DNA of 64,000 nucleotides from Costus lasius (GCA_027563935.2 CM050451.1:26117565-26181564), one strand, 5' to 3'; counted from the stretch's first letter, positions 10,408-23,037 are shown. Notes: generated from the letters alone by a model not told the origin. A program made the numbers and translations.

Positions 10408-12685
10408 TGTTAGGGAATGCCGGGTGTAATTTAAAATTTTGCAGTCCCAGGACGTAGCGGAAGAAGCATTACACCCGAAACACATTCCTTTACCAAGGAT
10501 CCACGCGAGAGAGAGAACACAAGGATGTGTTAGGGTTAGTACCTTTATTGCTTGTTAGGATGAAGGTGCCAAGTTGAAGACGCTCAAGTGCTCGTCCTCT
10601 ACAAGTATCCACGCGTCGACTCCTTGATCGTTACTCCCTTCCACGCTTGGTGCTAGCCTTGGGAAGAGAATCAAGCCTTCACCTCACTTGCGCCACCTTC
10701 AACAGAACATGCGCCAAGGAGGGGATAGGGAAGATGCCGCCAAGGACTTCCCTCTTCTTCTTTGCTTGCGCCACCTCCAAGGTGCGCCTATGGCCAAGGA
10801 ATGATGAGGGCTTATGGCAAGAAGACGCCACTAAGCACAAAGAATCCTTGTGCCAAAGAAGAGAGGAAGAGGAAGAACTTTCGGCTTCAAGGAAGAAGAT
10901 TGCGTCAAGCCTATGTTGCTCTCGCCCCTTGCACTCCAAGTCTCTCCAAGAGATATGTCACCCTTCCAAGATGTTGTCCACTCGATAAACAACAACCAAC
11001 AACCACAAGAAGGGCGGTAAGGGGTCCTATAAATAGGACAAGAGGCGATTTGGGCAAGGGCTAGGATTAGGACAAGTGTATGGCAAGGATGAAAGGGTTT
11101 GTGGCAAGGAAAGTCTCCAAGACATTTCCTTAAACCCATTCAACCCTTCCTTATGCGCCAAGACCTTGTCTTGTGCCCCAAGCAATACCTCAGCCCAAGA
11201 CATGCCATAGAGGCATTCTTTCCATCCAAGGAGAAGAGGCTAGGCGCAACATGCAAGAGGAATTCGGCTAAGCAAGGGTTTGAGGGGAATTAGGGTTTGG
11301 AGGTAAGGTAAGTCTCCAAGATCTTACCATAAACCTTACCCTACTATCCATATGCGCCTAGGAACTTCCCATAAAAGTTCTCAAGCCATATCAGCCCCAA
11401 GACTTGCCTTAGAGGCAAGTATTCCATCCAAGGAAGAGGGGCTAGGCGCCCTTTACTTCCATAATGAAGCAAAGGCGCCTCCCTCACCCCATTATGCCCT
11501 TAGGCGCCAATGGGGTGAGATTTCTCCCCATTATACCCCTTAAGCCAATTCCCTCTTCATGATAACTTATTATTGGGCCTTATTGGATAATGAGCTAGCC
11601 CAAACTTCATGGCATGGGTTGATTAAGCCATTGGATCTAATCCAATGCAACCCTAATCCAAATGTGACCAATCTAGGTCAATTTCGGGTCAACCTGCCAA
11701 AAATGAAGTTTGGCTCCAATAACTTTCTTCCAACTGATCAGGCCCATTGGCGCTGATGAAATCTTCCAAATGGATCCAAGTTATCCAATAACTTGATCCT
11801 TAGGCTTCTAATTAAAGCAACGTCAAGAGTCTATTGCGTGTGACCCCGTAGGATCCATATGACGATGGCAATGATGTAAACATCATAAGTAGTGAGGGGT
11901 ATCTAGCAACACATCACTACTACCCATGTCATAGGACTTAAGTCATTATGGCAATAACTCCTAACAAGCAACGAGGATTCCCATGCATTCTAGATCCCTT
12001 TGCCTAACTGATATCCCGCCATTGGATTAGTCCATATTTATTAATCCAATCTATTGGTCATGACTCAATCAGTGTGGCCACACATTCCTGTCATGCACCA
12101 ATGAGGTGGGGCGCCCCAAAGTGGATATCATGCTTCCTCTGAAGGAAGGGGCAAATCCTACTATTGGTCATCCATGTCTCTATATGACTTATGACATGCC
12201 CAATGACAGTCGTTTTGGTCTCCCAATTACGGAGAGACGTAAGACTGTATCAAAACATACCCATCATCATATCTAGACATGAATACCTCAAGTCTAAGGA
12301 TCAATGCAAACCTCTTGCATGTGAGATTGACTTGTTGACTAGACAAGTCAATCCTCACGGTGGATCACTCCAGTGCATCCAATGCACCTGTATGTCTGCG
12401 TTACTGTGCCCCGCACCTAACTAGCCCATACACCAGTTTCACATGTACCAAAGCTGTCCCATATCTGCTAAGGTACCTTGACTGAGGATAGCTTGTGAGA
12501 ATGGATCCAATCCAAACTCCTGGGACATTATCTATGCAATTCAATACATCAACGCAGGTAAAGCAATCTGCATAATAACGACCATGCCTTTATTGATTAT
12601 ATCAATTTCATTAATTCTATCAAAGTACATTCAAACAATGCCTGACCATGACCATACATTGGTCTGTAGGGCATATACACCAACA
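10408..12685 (-). repeat. Element B 3' LTR
   Basis: Runs TGTTAGGGAATGCCGG ... GCATATACACCAACA in plus reading. It carries a near-symmetric TATA region CTATAAATAG at 11027-11036. Overlapping open frames on both strands (10647-11139, 11352-11756, 12191-12424) recur in the other LTR and are not genes. Confidence 0.92.
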
Positions 12686-15270
12686 ATCTCCCACTTGCAC
12701 TAAGACCAAGGGCAACTGACGTTTAATCAGTCCCTATGTCTCTAGTATGACTTATTTAGCTTCTGCTACGCCAGAGGCTATGTCAGTGGGTTTTTCCAGA
12801 TTTCTATCTGTATTTATTTTTACTAATTTGAATCATCATCTTTATCCATGATCTCCAAGATCAGATGATATCGCTGCAGTACATACTTGAGTGCTAAGTT
12901 CCTTTATACATGCTTACGGCCCCAGTAAGAACTATACTGGACCATCAAGCACCAGGGACTAGATCAAGTTCAAATGAATGAAGCTGCTTCCTTTGCTGCC
13001 ACAAGAAGCTGCAATGTACTTAGCCTTAATTGTAGAATTTGCCACTATGGTTTGCATAAAGCTCTTTCAGCCTACAACACCACATCAAGGCAAAGCGCAA
13101 ATCCTGGCTGTGAACGATAGTCATTAGACTGGAACGAAGTGTCAGTGTACCCCTGTACACAAAGTTCTTCCTGTCTATCACAGACTAAAATTCAATCCTT
13201 TATACTTCCCAAGTACGAAGGGTTGCTTTCACAGCTATCTAGTGTATGAACACTAGGATTAGATTGAAACTTGCTGGCATTGCTCCAAGCATTCGCCACA
13301 CATAGTCTTGTGCCAGTTGCACAAAACATGATCTATCCTATACCCAATGTATTAGGATTATAGATTCATGTTATCTCTCTCCAGCTGTGTCAAAAGACAT
13401 TGCATCATGGAGAGAATCAGACTATGTCTCTCTGGAAGGTATCATCCTTTGGAATGATCCAACATGAACCTCTCCAGAATCTATTGGATGAACATAGATT
13501 GACTAAAGGGCAATGACTTTCTTGGATCCCTTTTGATCCACATGCCTAGAATGTAGGCTACATTCCCTAGGTCATTATTCTCGAAATACATTCCAAGCCT
13601 GTACTTCACCGCGTGAAGAGCTGGGATGTTATTTCATGCGAGGAGATATCGTCAATCAATTAGAACAAGAAACATTATGATGCTCCCACTGATCTTCTTG
13701 TAAACACAGGATACTTGTATAATACCATACATATCTTTATGGCGACTGTATGAAAACATTTTGGCTATTTCCATCTAGACATCCTCTTCTTGATGTCCAT
13801 TAAGAAAAGCAATTTTTCATAACAACACGCTATAACAGAACATGCAATTATAACAAGTAGATACCTAATGGACTCAAACAAAGCTATCGGTGAAAATTTT
13901 CATCACTATCCACCCAGTGGACTTATCTGAAATTTCATTCACTAGCTTGTCATCATAGGTAACAATGTTACTTTCCATGTCTATCTTCCAAGAAGATCCA
14001 CATAAGCCTCTAGGTGTTACCCCTTAGGCAGCTCAATCAAGTCCCACACTTGATTAGCAGACATGGAGTCCATTACGGTTCTTATGGCGCTCAGCCATCT
14101 CTTGGAATTTAGTCCACTGACTACTTCCATTTCCTCATAAGTCTTTAGGTTTATCCTAGATGAAAAATTCGTCATGCCCACAACCTGTGAGAGTATTTCG
14201 AATCCATTCAGACTCATGTGGTTCCTGTGTTACTTGAACCTCAGGTTGACTTTCAACCTGCATGTGTAATTATACTCTCCATTTGTGTCTAACTGTATTG
14301 TGGTTGATTTTTGGACCTTGTCCTAATCAAATCTACTCCTACTAGCTTCTTTCAAAAAGATATCTCCTCAAGAAAGACAGTAGTTTGAGCAATAAATATT
14401 TTGTTCTCATCGGGATAGAAGTAGCACTCTCAGTGCCCCACAAATACACACTATGGAGTGTCAGAACAGTTGCTTGCATGGCCTCTAAAGGAAGTAAATT
14501 TGCATGACTATTCAAAGGTGGAACCACATCTAATGTGTTCCCTTTTCTTTCTTTGAATTTCACCACACAGTTGTGGTGTTCCAAGTAAGCTGTGAGACAA
14601 CCCCACACTCCTCAAGATAGTCATCAAATTCTTCACTTCCCACTTTGATCCAATCAAAGGGTTTTAATAGATTCTCCAATTTGATTCTATACTTCATTTC
14701 TTAACTTCTTGGATTTCTCCAAAGTTACGTGTTGGATATGACATATCCCAACTTAATGAAGTATACCACTTAGTGCTTATCTCCATGGGTCTATACACAT
14801 TGCTGTGCACTAGATCCAACAAGCATCTAACCTCTCTCTCCTTCCTAAATGAAGGTAGCATCTGCCATCTTGTCCATTAGACAAGGCTCACATATATCAT
14901 AACCCTGAAAGGATAATAATCCCAATAGTCCATGGACTTTTGGATGTGACTTATGTCTTATGGCCCAAGAGACAATGCAAAGAGATGGTATTGATTGAAT
15001 CATTGGACTTGATCTATTCAGTGTTACGTACAGAACTACAAGCTATCATCAATTGTACCACTACTATAGAACATTCCAGATTTAAGGAAATACCAATTTA
15101 TTTCAAACTGAAAATCTATTCAAAATAATGGACATAATGTTCTAATACAAAAGCTAGTACATAATAGCAAAGTTCTAGTTGAAGTCTTTGAAGGTAGTGA
15201 GATGACATCAATAGCAGCATCCAATGCTCCGTCCCTGACTCGAAAGTCGATCCCACCAAGCCTTATTGTC
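12686..15270 (-). pseudogene. Element B: decayed copia pol (PR, IN, RT, RNase H remnants)
   Basis: Reading right to left, a fragment near 15330-15200 (QGLKRSRTIRLGGIDFRV) matches the post-protease segment of A. 14608-14342 matches the integrase-RT junction in scrambled form. 14217-14017 contains SANQVWDLIELPKG, matching the start of the RT region of A. Short RT and RNase H pieces continue to about 12700. There are many stops and frameshifts, and large parts of the integrase core are missing. The protease active-site Asp is gone (WVPHEE where A has WVLDTACG). No product is possible. Confidence 0.8.
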
Positions 15271-15882
15271 CTACTTCTTTTGAGCCCCTGCATATGAAAA
15301 AACATATGTAAGCTCCTCATGCGGTACCCAGTACCCATGAATAAGAAGTAGATATAAAGACCTCAGTAACACAATACCTAAAGCAGATGGATAACATCCC
15401 TTCTTTTGTGCCATGCTCTTCTTGGGCCTTAATCCATCTTGAAATTTCCATGCATTCCCAGTCTTCCGAAGTTTTAGCTTCGAAGATACGGAACCATAGT
15501 CATTCTTGGATTTAGGCAAACACCCAGAAGATCCAACAACACTCTCTTGATCACTATTTGAAGTGCCCGGTGTGAAGAGACGTCGAAGATGTATGATCAT
15601 ATCATAAATCCCCATCTCATCACACTCAACCTGGACCTCAGGGGTCAAGCACCTCAAAATAAGAGTAGTGTAATGTTCACTATCCACACAATGTTCAAGA
15701 TAGACATTCCACTCCCACTCTGTACAAAAATATATACAGGGCTGGGTTGAAGGTCTTTCAAGAAGATAGACCATATTCTCATGTTCTAGAAGTTTGGACA
15801 AAAGTCTGAACCATATTGTCCAATTTGTTCCATCCAGTTTATTTTTAAGAAGTTTCAATCTAGGTTCAGGAGATGGAATCAT
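15271..15882 (-). pseudogene. Element B: truncated gag-like ORF (203 codons)
   Basis: It begins MIPSPEPRLKLLKNKLDGTN and keeps the copia Gag N-terminal pattern (DGTNWTIWFRLLSKLLEHE, then TPEVQVECDEM and IIHLRRLF). After LRRLF the central and C-terminal Gag, with its CCHC zinc knuckle, are replaced by unrelated sequence that runs into the protease segment. The gag of A is longer and keeps the missing part. It could in principle make a Gag N-terminal fragment without the nucleic-acid-binding domain. Function unknown. Confidence 0.65.
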
Positions 15883-16044
15883 CTACAATAAGCAAACAAG
15901 CAAAATAAGTACTTTGATAAAGCATTTAACAAGGACTTTAAATTAAATGCTATACTCCCACTATTTCCTTAACAAGTTGATAACTCTCAAAACTCAACTT
16001 GGAAATATGTGAGTAGGATCCTAATTTCACGCGAGGTCTCCGCG

Positions 16045-16060
16045 ACTCACGAGGGTGAGT
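16045..16060 (-). promoter_or_regulatory. Leader hairpin 1 of element B
   Basis: Six-bp stem with a 4-nt loop. Compared with TCCCAC/GTGGGA in A and I, two base pairs have changed on both sides (T-A to A-T, and C-G to T-A), so pairing is kept. Confidence 0.7.
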
Positions 16061-17377
16061 TGAGATGCACAGAGAGTCCCATGCTTCCTTAGGTAGGCAT
16101 GCCAGCCAATTGTGCCGCGCACAATTTCTCTTAGTTAAGACAGATTAGGCGCCCAGTGTCCAGCGAGGGCTGGATACAATACAGAACCCTATCATCTCAA
16201 CAGCTGCCTCTAGTGATTCATCATGTCAGTGACATATGAAAAACTAGTCAAGTCTAGTCCTAACCGTTATGCCCAGGGCCAACGAATTTCCTTGCGAAGG
16301 CACGCCCAGGTTAAAACTGGACTGGGGAAATCATTGTCACCACACACCTTCTAAAGATAAGTGGGTGTGTCCCACGAGGGTGAGAAACAGTTCACAACAC
16401 CACCGATCGATAGTTTGATGAGGGCTACGCGTTAGAAGGCTATTGACTTGATATTTCAATGAGAGTTTTTCATGTTTATTTTATTCTTTTATAGCATGCA
16501 GTTTTCCTATGGTTATGGCAGCAAAGGAAAATCATCACAGGCATGCTATGGACAAAATAATAAACCATCATAGGCATGCTAGTTTGGTCGATATGGTCAT
16601 AGCCCTTTTCATACACATAACTTGTCACGAGCCATGTGACATGTTATCGTGCATCCAAGGGTTGCGAGTCCCTAAAGCAGATCAGCCCATGCCAGAAGCC
16701 GAAAGCATGTATCCCTTCCTTCAACCACAAATCCATCACCACGCTTCCAAAGCTGGCGCCATTCTGATATTGGTTGAAGAAGATACCTTGTTGTCTTTGA
16801 TGAACCGTAACCTATCTTATGTAAACAATTCTACATCCATTCTAAAGAAAGATAAAAGAAAAACTTTTATATCAAGAAAGGGGGAGAACCACACGCAGGT
16901 GGAAAGGGATTTTACAAGCATTCATCACAAGTGGAAACATGCTTCCACATCACAACACAGGAGGGCACTCGCTATGACCATATCAACCCAATCAAGTGGC
17001 ACATGTAAAATTTGAAAATCCGGAAAAGTCAAATTTTAGCACCTTATGCGCCAACATCATCCAAAACACTCTCTTAACCAAATTTATGCTAAAATTTAGA
17101 TCAAGTACTAGGATGATTTCATAGACCCTATCGGCTGGCAGTTTTGTCAGATCAAGAGACCCGGCCAGTCCGAAGACACAATGCCCGTCCTACTTGACAA
17201 AACCACGTGCGCCTTTGGTCTTAAATCAACCATAAACAAAATCCAATTTTCGGCCACAAAGATGAGAAGAGAGGTTTGGATGAAAACGCTTTCTACGTGA
17301 AACGCGCATGGATAGAAGAAAAATTTTCCAAAAATTTTTCACACAAGCAAACATACACCTTGTGTTTCTCGCAAGTA

Positions 17378-17389
17378 GCTCTGATACCA
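17378..17389 (-). promoter_or_regulatory. Primer binding site of element B (initiator tRNA-Met)
   Basis: Plus-strand GCTCTGATACCA, one base from the 5' LTR. The minus strand TGGTATCAGAGC pairs with the 3' end of plant initiator tRNA-Met. Confidence 0.9.
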
Positions 17390-17390
17390 C

Positions 17391-19668
17391 TGTTAGGGAA
17401 TGCCGGGTGTAATTTAAAATTTTGCAGTCCCAGGACGCAGCGGAAGAAGCATTACACCCGAAACACATTCCTTTCCCAAGGATCCATGCAAGAGAGAGAA
17501 CACAAGGATGTGTTAGGGTTAGTACCTTTATTGCTTGTTAGGATGAAGGTGCCAAGTTGAAGACGCTCAAGTGCTCATCCTCTACAAGTATCCACGCGTC
17601 GACTCCTTGATCGTTGCTCCCTTCCACGCTTGGTGCTAGCCTCAGGAAGAGAATCAAGCCTTCACCTCACTTGCGCCACCTTCAACAGAACATGCGCCAA
17701 GGAGGGGATAGGGAAGATGCCGCCAAGGACTTCCCTCTTCTTCTTTGCTTGCGCCACCTCCAAGGTGCACCTATGGCCAAGGAACGATGAGGGCTTGTGG
17801 CAAGAAGACGCCACCAAGCACAAAGAATCCTTGCGCCAAAGAAGAGAGGAAGAGGAAGAACTTTCGGCTCCAAGGAAGAAGATTGCGCCAAGCCTATGTT
17901 GCTCTCGCCCCTTGCACTCCAAGTCTCTCCAAGAGATATGTCACCCCTCCAAGATGTTGTCCACTCGATCAACAACAACCAACAACCACAAGAAGGGCGG
18001 CAAGGGGTCCTATAAATAGGACAAGAGGCGATTTGGGCAAGGGCTAGGATTAGGACAAGTGTATGGCTAGGATGAAAGGGTTTGTGGCAAGGAAAGTATC
18101 CAAGACATTTCCTTAAACCCATTCAACCCTTCCTTATGCGCCAAGACCTTGTCTTGCGCCCCAAGCAATACCTCAGCCCAAGACATGCCATAGAGGCATT
18201 CTTTCCATCCAAGGAGAAGAGGCTAGGCGCAACATGCAAGAGGAATTCGGCTAAGCAAGGGTTTGAGGGGAATTAGGGTTTGGAGGTAAGGTAAGTCTCC
18301 AAGATCTTACCATAAACCTTACCCTACTATCCATATGCGCCTAGGAACTTCCCATAAAAGTTCTCAAGCCATATCAGCCCCAAAACTTGCCTTAGAGGCA
18401 AGTATTCCATCCAAGGAAGAGGGGCTAAGCGCCCTTTACTTCCATAATGAAGCAAAGGCGCCTCCCTCACCCCATTATGCCCTTAGGCGCCAATGGGGTG
18501 AGATTTCTCCCCATTATACCCCTTAAGCCAATTCCCTCTTCATGACAACTTATTATTGGGCCTTATTGGATAATGAGCTAGCCCAAACTTCATGGCATGG
18601 GTTGATTAAGCCATTGGATCTAATCCAATGCAACCCTAATCCAAATGTGACCAATCTAGGTCAATTTCGGGTCAACCTGCCAAAAATGAAGTTTGGCTCC
18701 AATAACTTTCTTCCAACTCATCAGGCCCATTGGCGCTGATGAAATCTTCCAAATGGATCCAAGTTATCCAATAACTTGATCCTTAGGCTTCTGATTAAAG
18801 CAACGTCAAGAGTCTATTGCGTGTGAGCCCGTAGGATCCATATGACGATGGCAATGATGTAAACATCATAAGTACTGAGGGGTATCTAGCAACACATCAC
18901 TACTACCCATGTCATAGGACTTAAGTCATTATGGCAATAACTCCTAACAAGCAACGAGGATTCCCATGCATTCTAGATCCCTTTGCCTAACTGATATCCC
19001 GCCATTGGATTAGTCCATATTTATTAATCCAATCTATTGGTCATGACTCAATCAGTGTGGCCACACATTCCTGTCATGCACCAATGAGGTGGGGCGCCCC
19101 AAAGTGGATATCATGCTTCCTCTGAAGGAAGGGGCAAATCCTACTATTGGTCATCCATGTCTCTATATGACTTATGACATGCCCAATGACAGTCGTTTTG
19201 GTCTCCCAATTACGGAGAGACGTAAGACTGTATCAAAACATACCCATCATCATATCTAGACATGAATACCTCAAGTCTAAGGATCAATGCAAACCTCTTG
19301 CATGTGAGATTGACTTGTTGACTAGACAAGTCAATCCTCACGGTGGATCACTCCAGTGCATCCAATGCACCTGTATGTCTGCGTTACTGTGCCCCGCACC
19401 TAACCAGCCCATACACCAGTCTCACATATACCAAAGCTGTCCCATATCTGCTAAGGTACCTTGACTGGGGATAGCTTGTGAGAATGGATCCAATCCAAAC
19501 TCCTGGGACATTATCTATGCAATTCAATACATCAACGCAGGTAAAGCAATCTACATAATAACGACCATGCCTTTATTGATTATATCAATTTTATTAATTC
19601 TATCAAAGTACATTCAAACAATGCCTGACCATGTCCATACATTGGTCTGTAGGGCATATACACCAACA
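17391..19668 (-). repeat. Element B 5' LTR
   Basis: The same 2278 bp as the left copy with scattered substitutions, mostly transitions, concentrated in the first 450 bp. TATA region CTATAAATAG at 18010-18019. No genes. Confidence 0.92.
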
Positions 19669-19673
19669 CTAAC

Positions 19674-19908
19674 CAGCCCACATACCAGTCTCACAAGTAC
19701 CATAGCTGTCCCATATCCACTAAGGTACATCGACTGGGGACTATAGTTTGAGCATAGATCCAATCTGTCTCGAGGGACATTATCATGTTAGTACATTTGC
19801 GCAGATGTAAACAAACATAGATAACGACAATGCCAGAATGATATAAATATCAAGGTCAAGTAGTACATAAGTGGACCAAAACTAGGTCCTAGGGCATATA
19901 CACCAACA
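19674..19908 (-). repeat. Element A 3' LTR, second part
   Basis: Continues the A LTR after the insertion of B and ends GCATATACACCAACA. The polypurine tract (minus GTGGGAGAT) follows at 19909-19918. The two parts join to about 1894 bp, against 1891 bp for the right LTR. Confidence 0.9.
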
Positions 19909-19929
19909 ATCTCCCACTTGCACTAAGAC

Positions 19930-21789
19930 CTAGAAGTTGAGAAATCTCAACCTCATATCTCTAGCGTGACCATCATGCTTCTGCTGCGCCAAAGCCTTGG
20001 TCAATGGATCTGCCAGATTGTTCTCTGTGTCAACTCTGCTAATCTTGACATCAGCTCTGTCAATGATCTCTCTGATCAGGTGAAATCTTCTGAGTATGTG
20101 TTTGGATCTTTAATGAGACCGTGGTTCCTTTGCTTGTGCAATTGCCCCATTGTTGTCACAGTAGAGTTCAATGGGATCCATTGCACTAGGGACCACCTGA
20201 AGATCACATAAGAACTTCCTTATCCAAACGGCTTCCTTGGCTGCCTCAGAAGCGGCCACATACTTTGCCTCGGTTGTAGAATCTACTATGGTGGATTGCT
20301 TGAAGCTCTTCCAGCATACAGCGCCTCCATTTATCTTGAACACATAGCCGGCCTGCGATCTAAAGTCGTTAGGGTCAGACTGGAACGATGCATCAGTATA
20401 GCCCTGCATACTGAGCTCTTCCTGTCCTCCATAGACCAAGAACAAATCCTTAGTTCTTCTCAGATACTTTAGGATGTTCTTTACAGCCAACCAGTGCTAC
20501 AGACCTGGATTGGATTGGTATGGGCTGGTTATGCTTACAACATATGCCACATCTGGTCTAGTACACAACATTGCATACATGATCGATCCCACTGCCGAAG
20601 CATAAGGAATTCGACTCATGTCATCCCTCTCAGCCTGTGTTGTAGGACACTGGCCTTTTGAGAGAGTAAGGCCATGTCTTACTGGAAGGTATCCTTTCTT
20701 GGATTGCTCTAAGTTGAACCTCTCCAGGACCTTATCAATGTAGGCACTCTGACTTAGGGCCAGGAGCCTCTTGGATCTATCCCGGTAGATCCTTACGCCT
20801 AGTATATAGGCGGCCTCCCCTAAGTCTTTCATCTCGAAACATTTCCCCAACCATGTCTTCACAGCTTGAAGACTAGGGATGTCATTTCCGATGAGCAGTA
20901 TGTCATCGACATACAAGACCAGAAAAATCACCAAGCTCCCACTGAATTTTCTGTATACACAGGCATCATCTTCGCTTTTGATAAAGCCATAATCTCTCAC
21001 GGCTTCATCAAATCGAAGATTCCAACTTCGAGATGGTTGCTTTAATCCATAAATGGATCTCTTTAACCTGCAGACCTTATTAGCCTCTACAGGATGGATG
21101 AAGCCATCAGGTTGTGACATATACACATCCTCAGTCAGCTTCCCATTAAGGAATGTTGTCTTCACATCCATCTGTTATATCTCATAGTCATGATATGCAG
21201 CTATAGCAAGCAGTATCCGAATGGATTTGATCATGGCAACTGGCGAGAAGGTTTCATCATAGTCCACCCCGTGGACTTGTTTAAATCCTTTAGCCACTAG
21301 TCTACCCTTATAGGTAACAATATTGCCATCCATGTTTGTCTTCCTCTTGAAGACCCATTTACACCCTATGGGTTTTACCCCATCAGGCAGCTCAACCAAA
21401 TCCCAGACTTGGTTAGCCGACATGGAATCCATCTCGGATCGCATGGCGTCAAGCCATCTCTCGGAGTCCGGTCCACTGACCGCCTCATCATAGGTTCTGG
21501 GTTCATCCTCAATGATGAGGATCCCATCGTGTTGGGTCGGCAGCGACCCGTATCTTTCAGGTGCATGACGAATTCTCCCAGACCTACGTGGGACCTGTGT
21601 CTGAGCCTTAGGTTGGCTAGCAACCGGTGCAGGTGGCTCAGATTCCATCTCTTTGTCTTGTGCTTGCACTTGGACCTCATCCAAGTCAAACTTCCTCCCA
21701 CTAACTTCTTTCATGAGAAATTCTTTCTCCAGAAAGACAGCACCCCGAGCAACAAAAACTTTATTCTCGGTTGGGACATAGAAGTATTA
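19930..21789 (-). pseudogene. Element A: reverse transcriptase and RNase H
   Basis: This is the C-terminal half of copia Pol. The RT carries the LYVDDILLIGND active-site motif near 20900, preceded by MDVKTTFLNGKL and followed by DLGEAAYILGVRI. RNase H has TDASF, the TEAKYVAASEA motif and YCDNNGA. Breaks seen directly: two stops after GYPKETK (near 21788), TAA where I has Trp (near 21172), TAG for Gln near 20494, and TAA for Gln near 20108. The end of the frame at 19930-19932 matches element I. Confidence 0.88.
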
Positions 21790-23037
21790 TCATTTAGTTT
21801 CCTTAGGATACCCCACAAACACACATTTATCAGATGTAGGTTCTAGCTTGCTAGAATCCTGACGTTTGACATAAGCCTCAGATCCCCAGATCTTGATAAA
21901 AGTGAGATTAGGGCGTCTCCCACTCCACATCTCGTATGGTATTTTGGAGACACTCTTAGATGGAACGTTATTCAGTATTAGAGAAGCTGTCTCTAGTGCA
22001 TGCCCCCAGAATGAGGGAGGTAGAGTTGCATGACTCATCATAGATCGAACCATGTCCAATAAAGTTCGATTTCTCCTTTCAGACACACCATTCAATTGAG
22101 GTGTTCCAGGAGGAGTGAGTTGGGATATGATCCCAGACTCTCTCAAATAGTCAAAGAACTCACCACTCAGGTACTCTCCACCTCGATCTGATCGAAGAGC
22201 TTTAATGGATCTTCCAAGCTGGTTCTCTACTTCATTCTTGAACTCCTTGAATTTTTCAAAGGACTCAGATTTATGTCTCATTAAGTAGACATAACCATAC
22301 CTACTGAAGTCATCAGTGAAGGTAATGAAGTAGTTGTACCCTCCTCTGGCTTGTTTATTGAAAGGCCCACACACATCAGTATGTATGAGATCCAATAAAC
22401 CTCCTGCCCTCTCACCAATCTTGGTGAAGGGCGCCTTTGTCATTTTTCCTAATAAACAAGGTTCACAAGTATCAAATTCCTCCAAGGAACTTGAATCTAA
22501 CAATCCATTTGCATGGAGTTGTTGGATGCGATTCTTGTTTATATGGGCTAATCGACAGTGCCATAGGAAAGCACCAACTGAACCACTCAGTTTGGTCCTT
22601 TTATTACTTATGTTACAAATAAAAATTTCCATATCCAAGATATATAGACCATTGCACAAAGTACCCTTCCCATAGAACATATTTGCAAATGAAAAAGAAC
22701 AAGAGTTCTTATTTATTTCAAACAGAAATCCTTTCTTTGCTAAGCAAGGAATGGATACAATGTTCTTAGTAAGTGAAGGTACACAAAAGCAATTATCTAG
22801 TTCTAATTGATGTCCAGAAGGCAAGGAGAGAGTCAAAACGCCTACAGCAACAGCAACAACTTGTGCCCCGTTTCCAACGCGTAGGTCAATCTCCCCAGGT
22901 CGCACCGATCTACTTTTCTTGAGCCCCTGCATATTTGTACAAATATGAGCCCCACATGCGGTATCCAATACCCATGACATAGAAGTAGAAAGATTGATTT
23001 CTGTAACATAGATACCTGAGCTATAAGTTAAGGCCAA
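21790..23037 (-). CDS. Element A: protease and integrase part of Pol (415 codons, broken ORF)
   Basis: The protease shows WVLDTACGAHIC near 22960. Most copia proteases have D-S/T-G, and here the Gly is Ala, a change shared with element I. The integrase has its zinc region (LWHCRLAHINKNRI ... CEPCLLGK), then the catalytic acids in LIHTDVCGPF, TDDFSRYGYVYL and SDRGGEYL, and GVSERRNRTLLDMVRSMM. It ends at a stop right after GYPKETK, where the RT linker should continue. The domain order PR-IN-RT-RH is that of Ty1/copia. The exact lineage (TAR/Tork-like) is a guess. Confidence 0.85.
   Translation of the reverse strand: MALTYSSGIYVTEINLSTSMSWVLDTACGAHICTNMQGLKKSRSVRPGEIDLRVGNGAQVVAVAVGVLTLSLPSGHQLELDNCFCVPSLTKNIVSIPCLAKKGFLFEINKNSCSFSFANMFYGKGTLCNGLYILDMEIFICNISNKRTKLSGSVGAFLWHCRLAHINKNRIQQLHANGLLDSSSLEEFDTCEPCLLGKMTKAPFTKIGERAGGLLDLIHTDVCGPFNKQARGGYNYFITFTDDFSRYGYVYLMRHKSESFEKFKEFKNEVENQLGRSIKALRSDRGGEYLSGEFFDYLRESGIISQLTPPGTPQLNGVSERRNRTLLDMVRSMMSHATLPPSFWGHALETASLILNNVPSKSVSKIPYEMWSGRRPNLTFIKIWGSEAYVKRQDSSKLEPTSDKCVFVGYPKETK

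Larger units (their letters stand above)
15883..17390 (-). other. Element B: long 5' leader with two conserved hairpins
   Basis: About 1.5 kb lie between the primer site and gag, clearly related to the leaders of A and I. Hairpin 1 is ACTCAC-GAGG-GTGAGT (16045-16060) and hairpin 2 TCCCAC-GAGG-GTGAGA (16370-16385). A plus-strand open frame at 16509-17015 is antisense to the leader and I do not call it. Confidence 0.7.
10408..19668 (-). mobile_element. Element B: copia element with destroyed pol, inserted in the A LTR
   Basis: Two LTRs of exactly 2278 bp (10408-12685 and 17391-19668) are flanked by the duplication CTAAC (10403-10407, 19669-19673). The iMet primer site is at 17378-17389 and the polypurine tract AAGTGGGAGAT next to the left LTR. 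By eye the LTRs differ at roughly one to three sites per 100 bp, so the insertion is fairly recent. The 4.7-kb interior has only a truncated gag and scrambled remnants of protease, integrase, RT and RNase H. It must have moved with proteins supplied by a relative. Confidence 0.9.

Noticed and set aside
10647..11139. Overlapping open frames on both strands in copia LTRs (also 17630-18122, 43432-43864, 8788-9187, 25458-25937)
   Set aside because: They recur in every LTR copy, lie on both strands at once, are rich in low-complexity GCGCC/AAGGA words and match no retroelement domain. They are a consequence of few stops in GC-richer LTR sequence.
16509..17015. 168-codon plus-strand ORF in the leader of B
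   Set aside because: Antisense to the element, not preserved in the homologous leaders of A and I, and with no recognisable motif.
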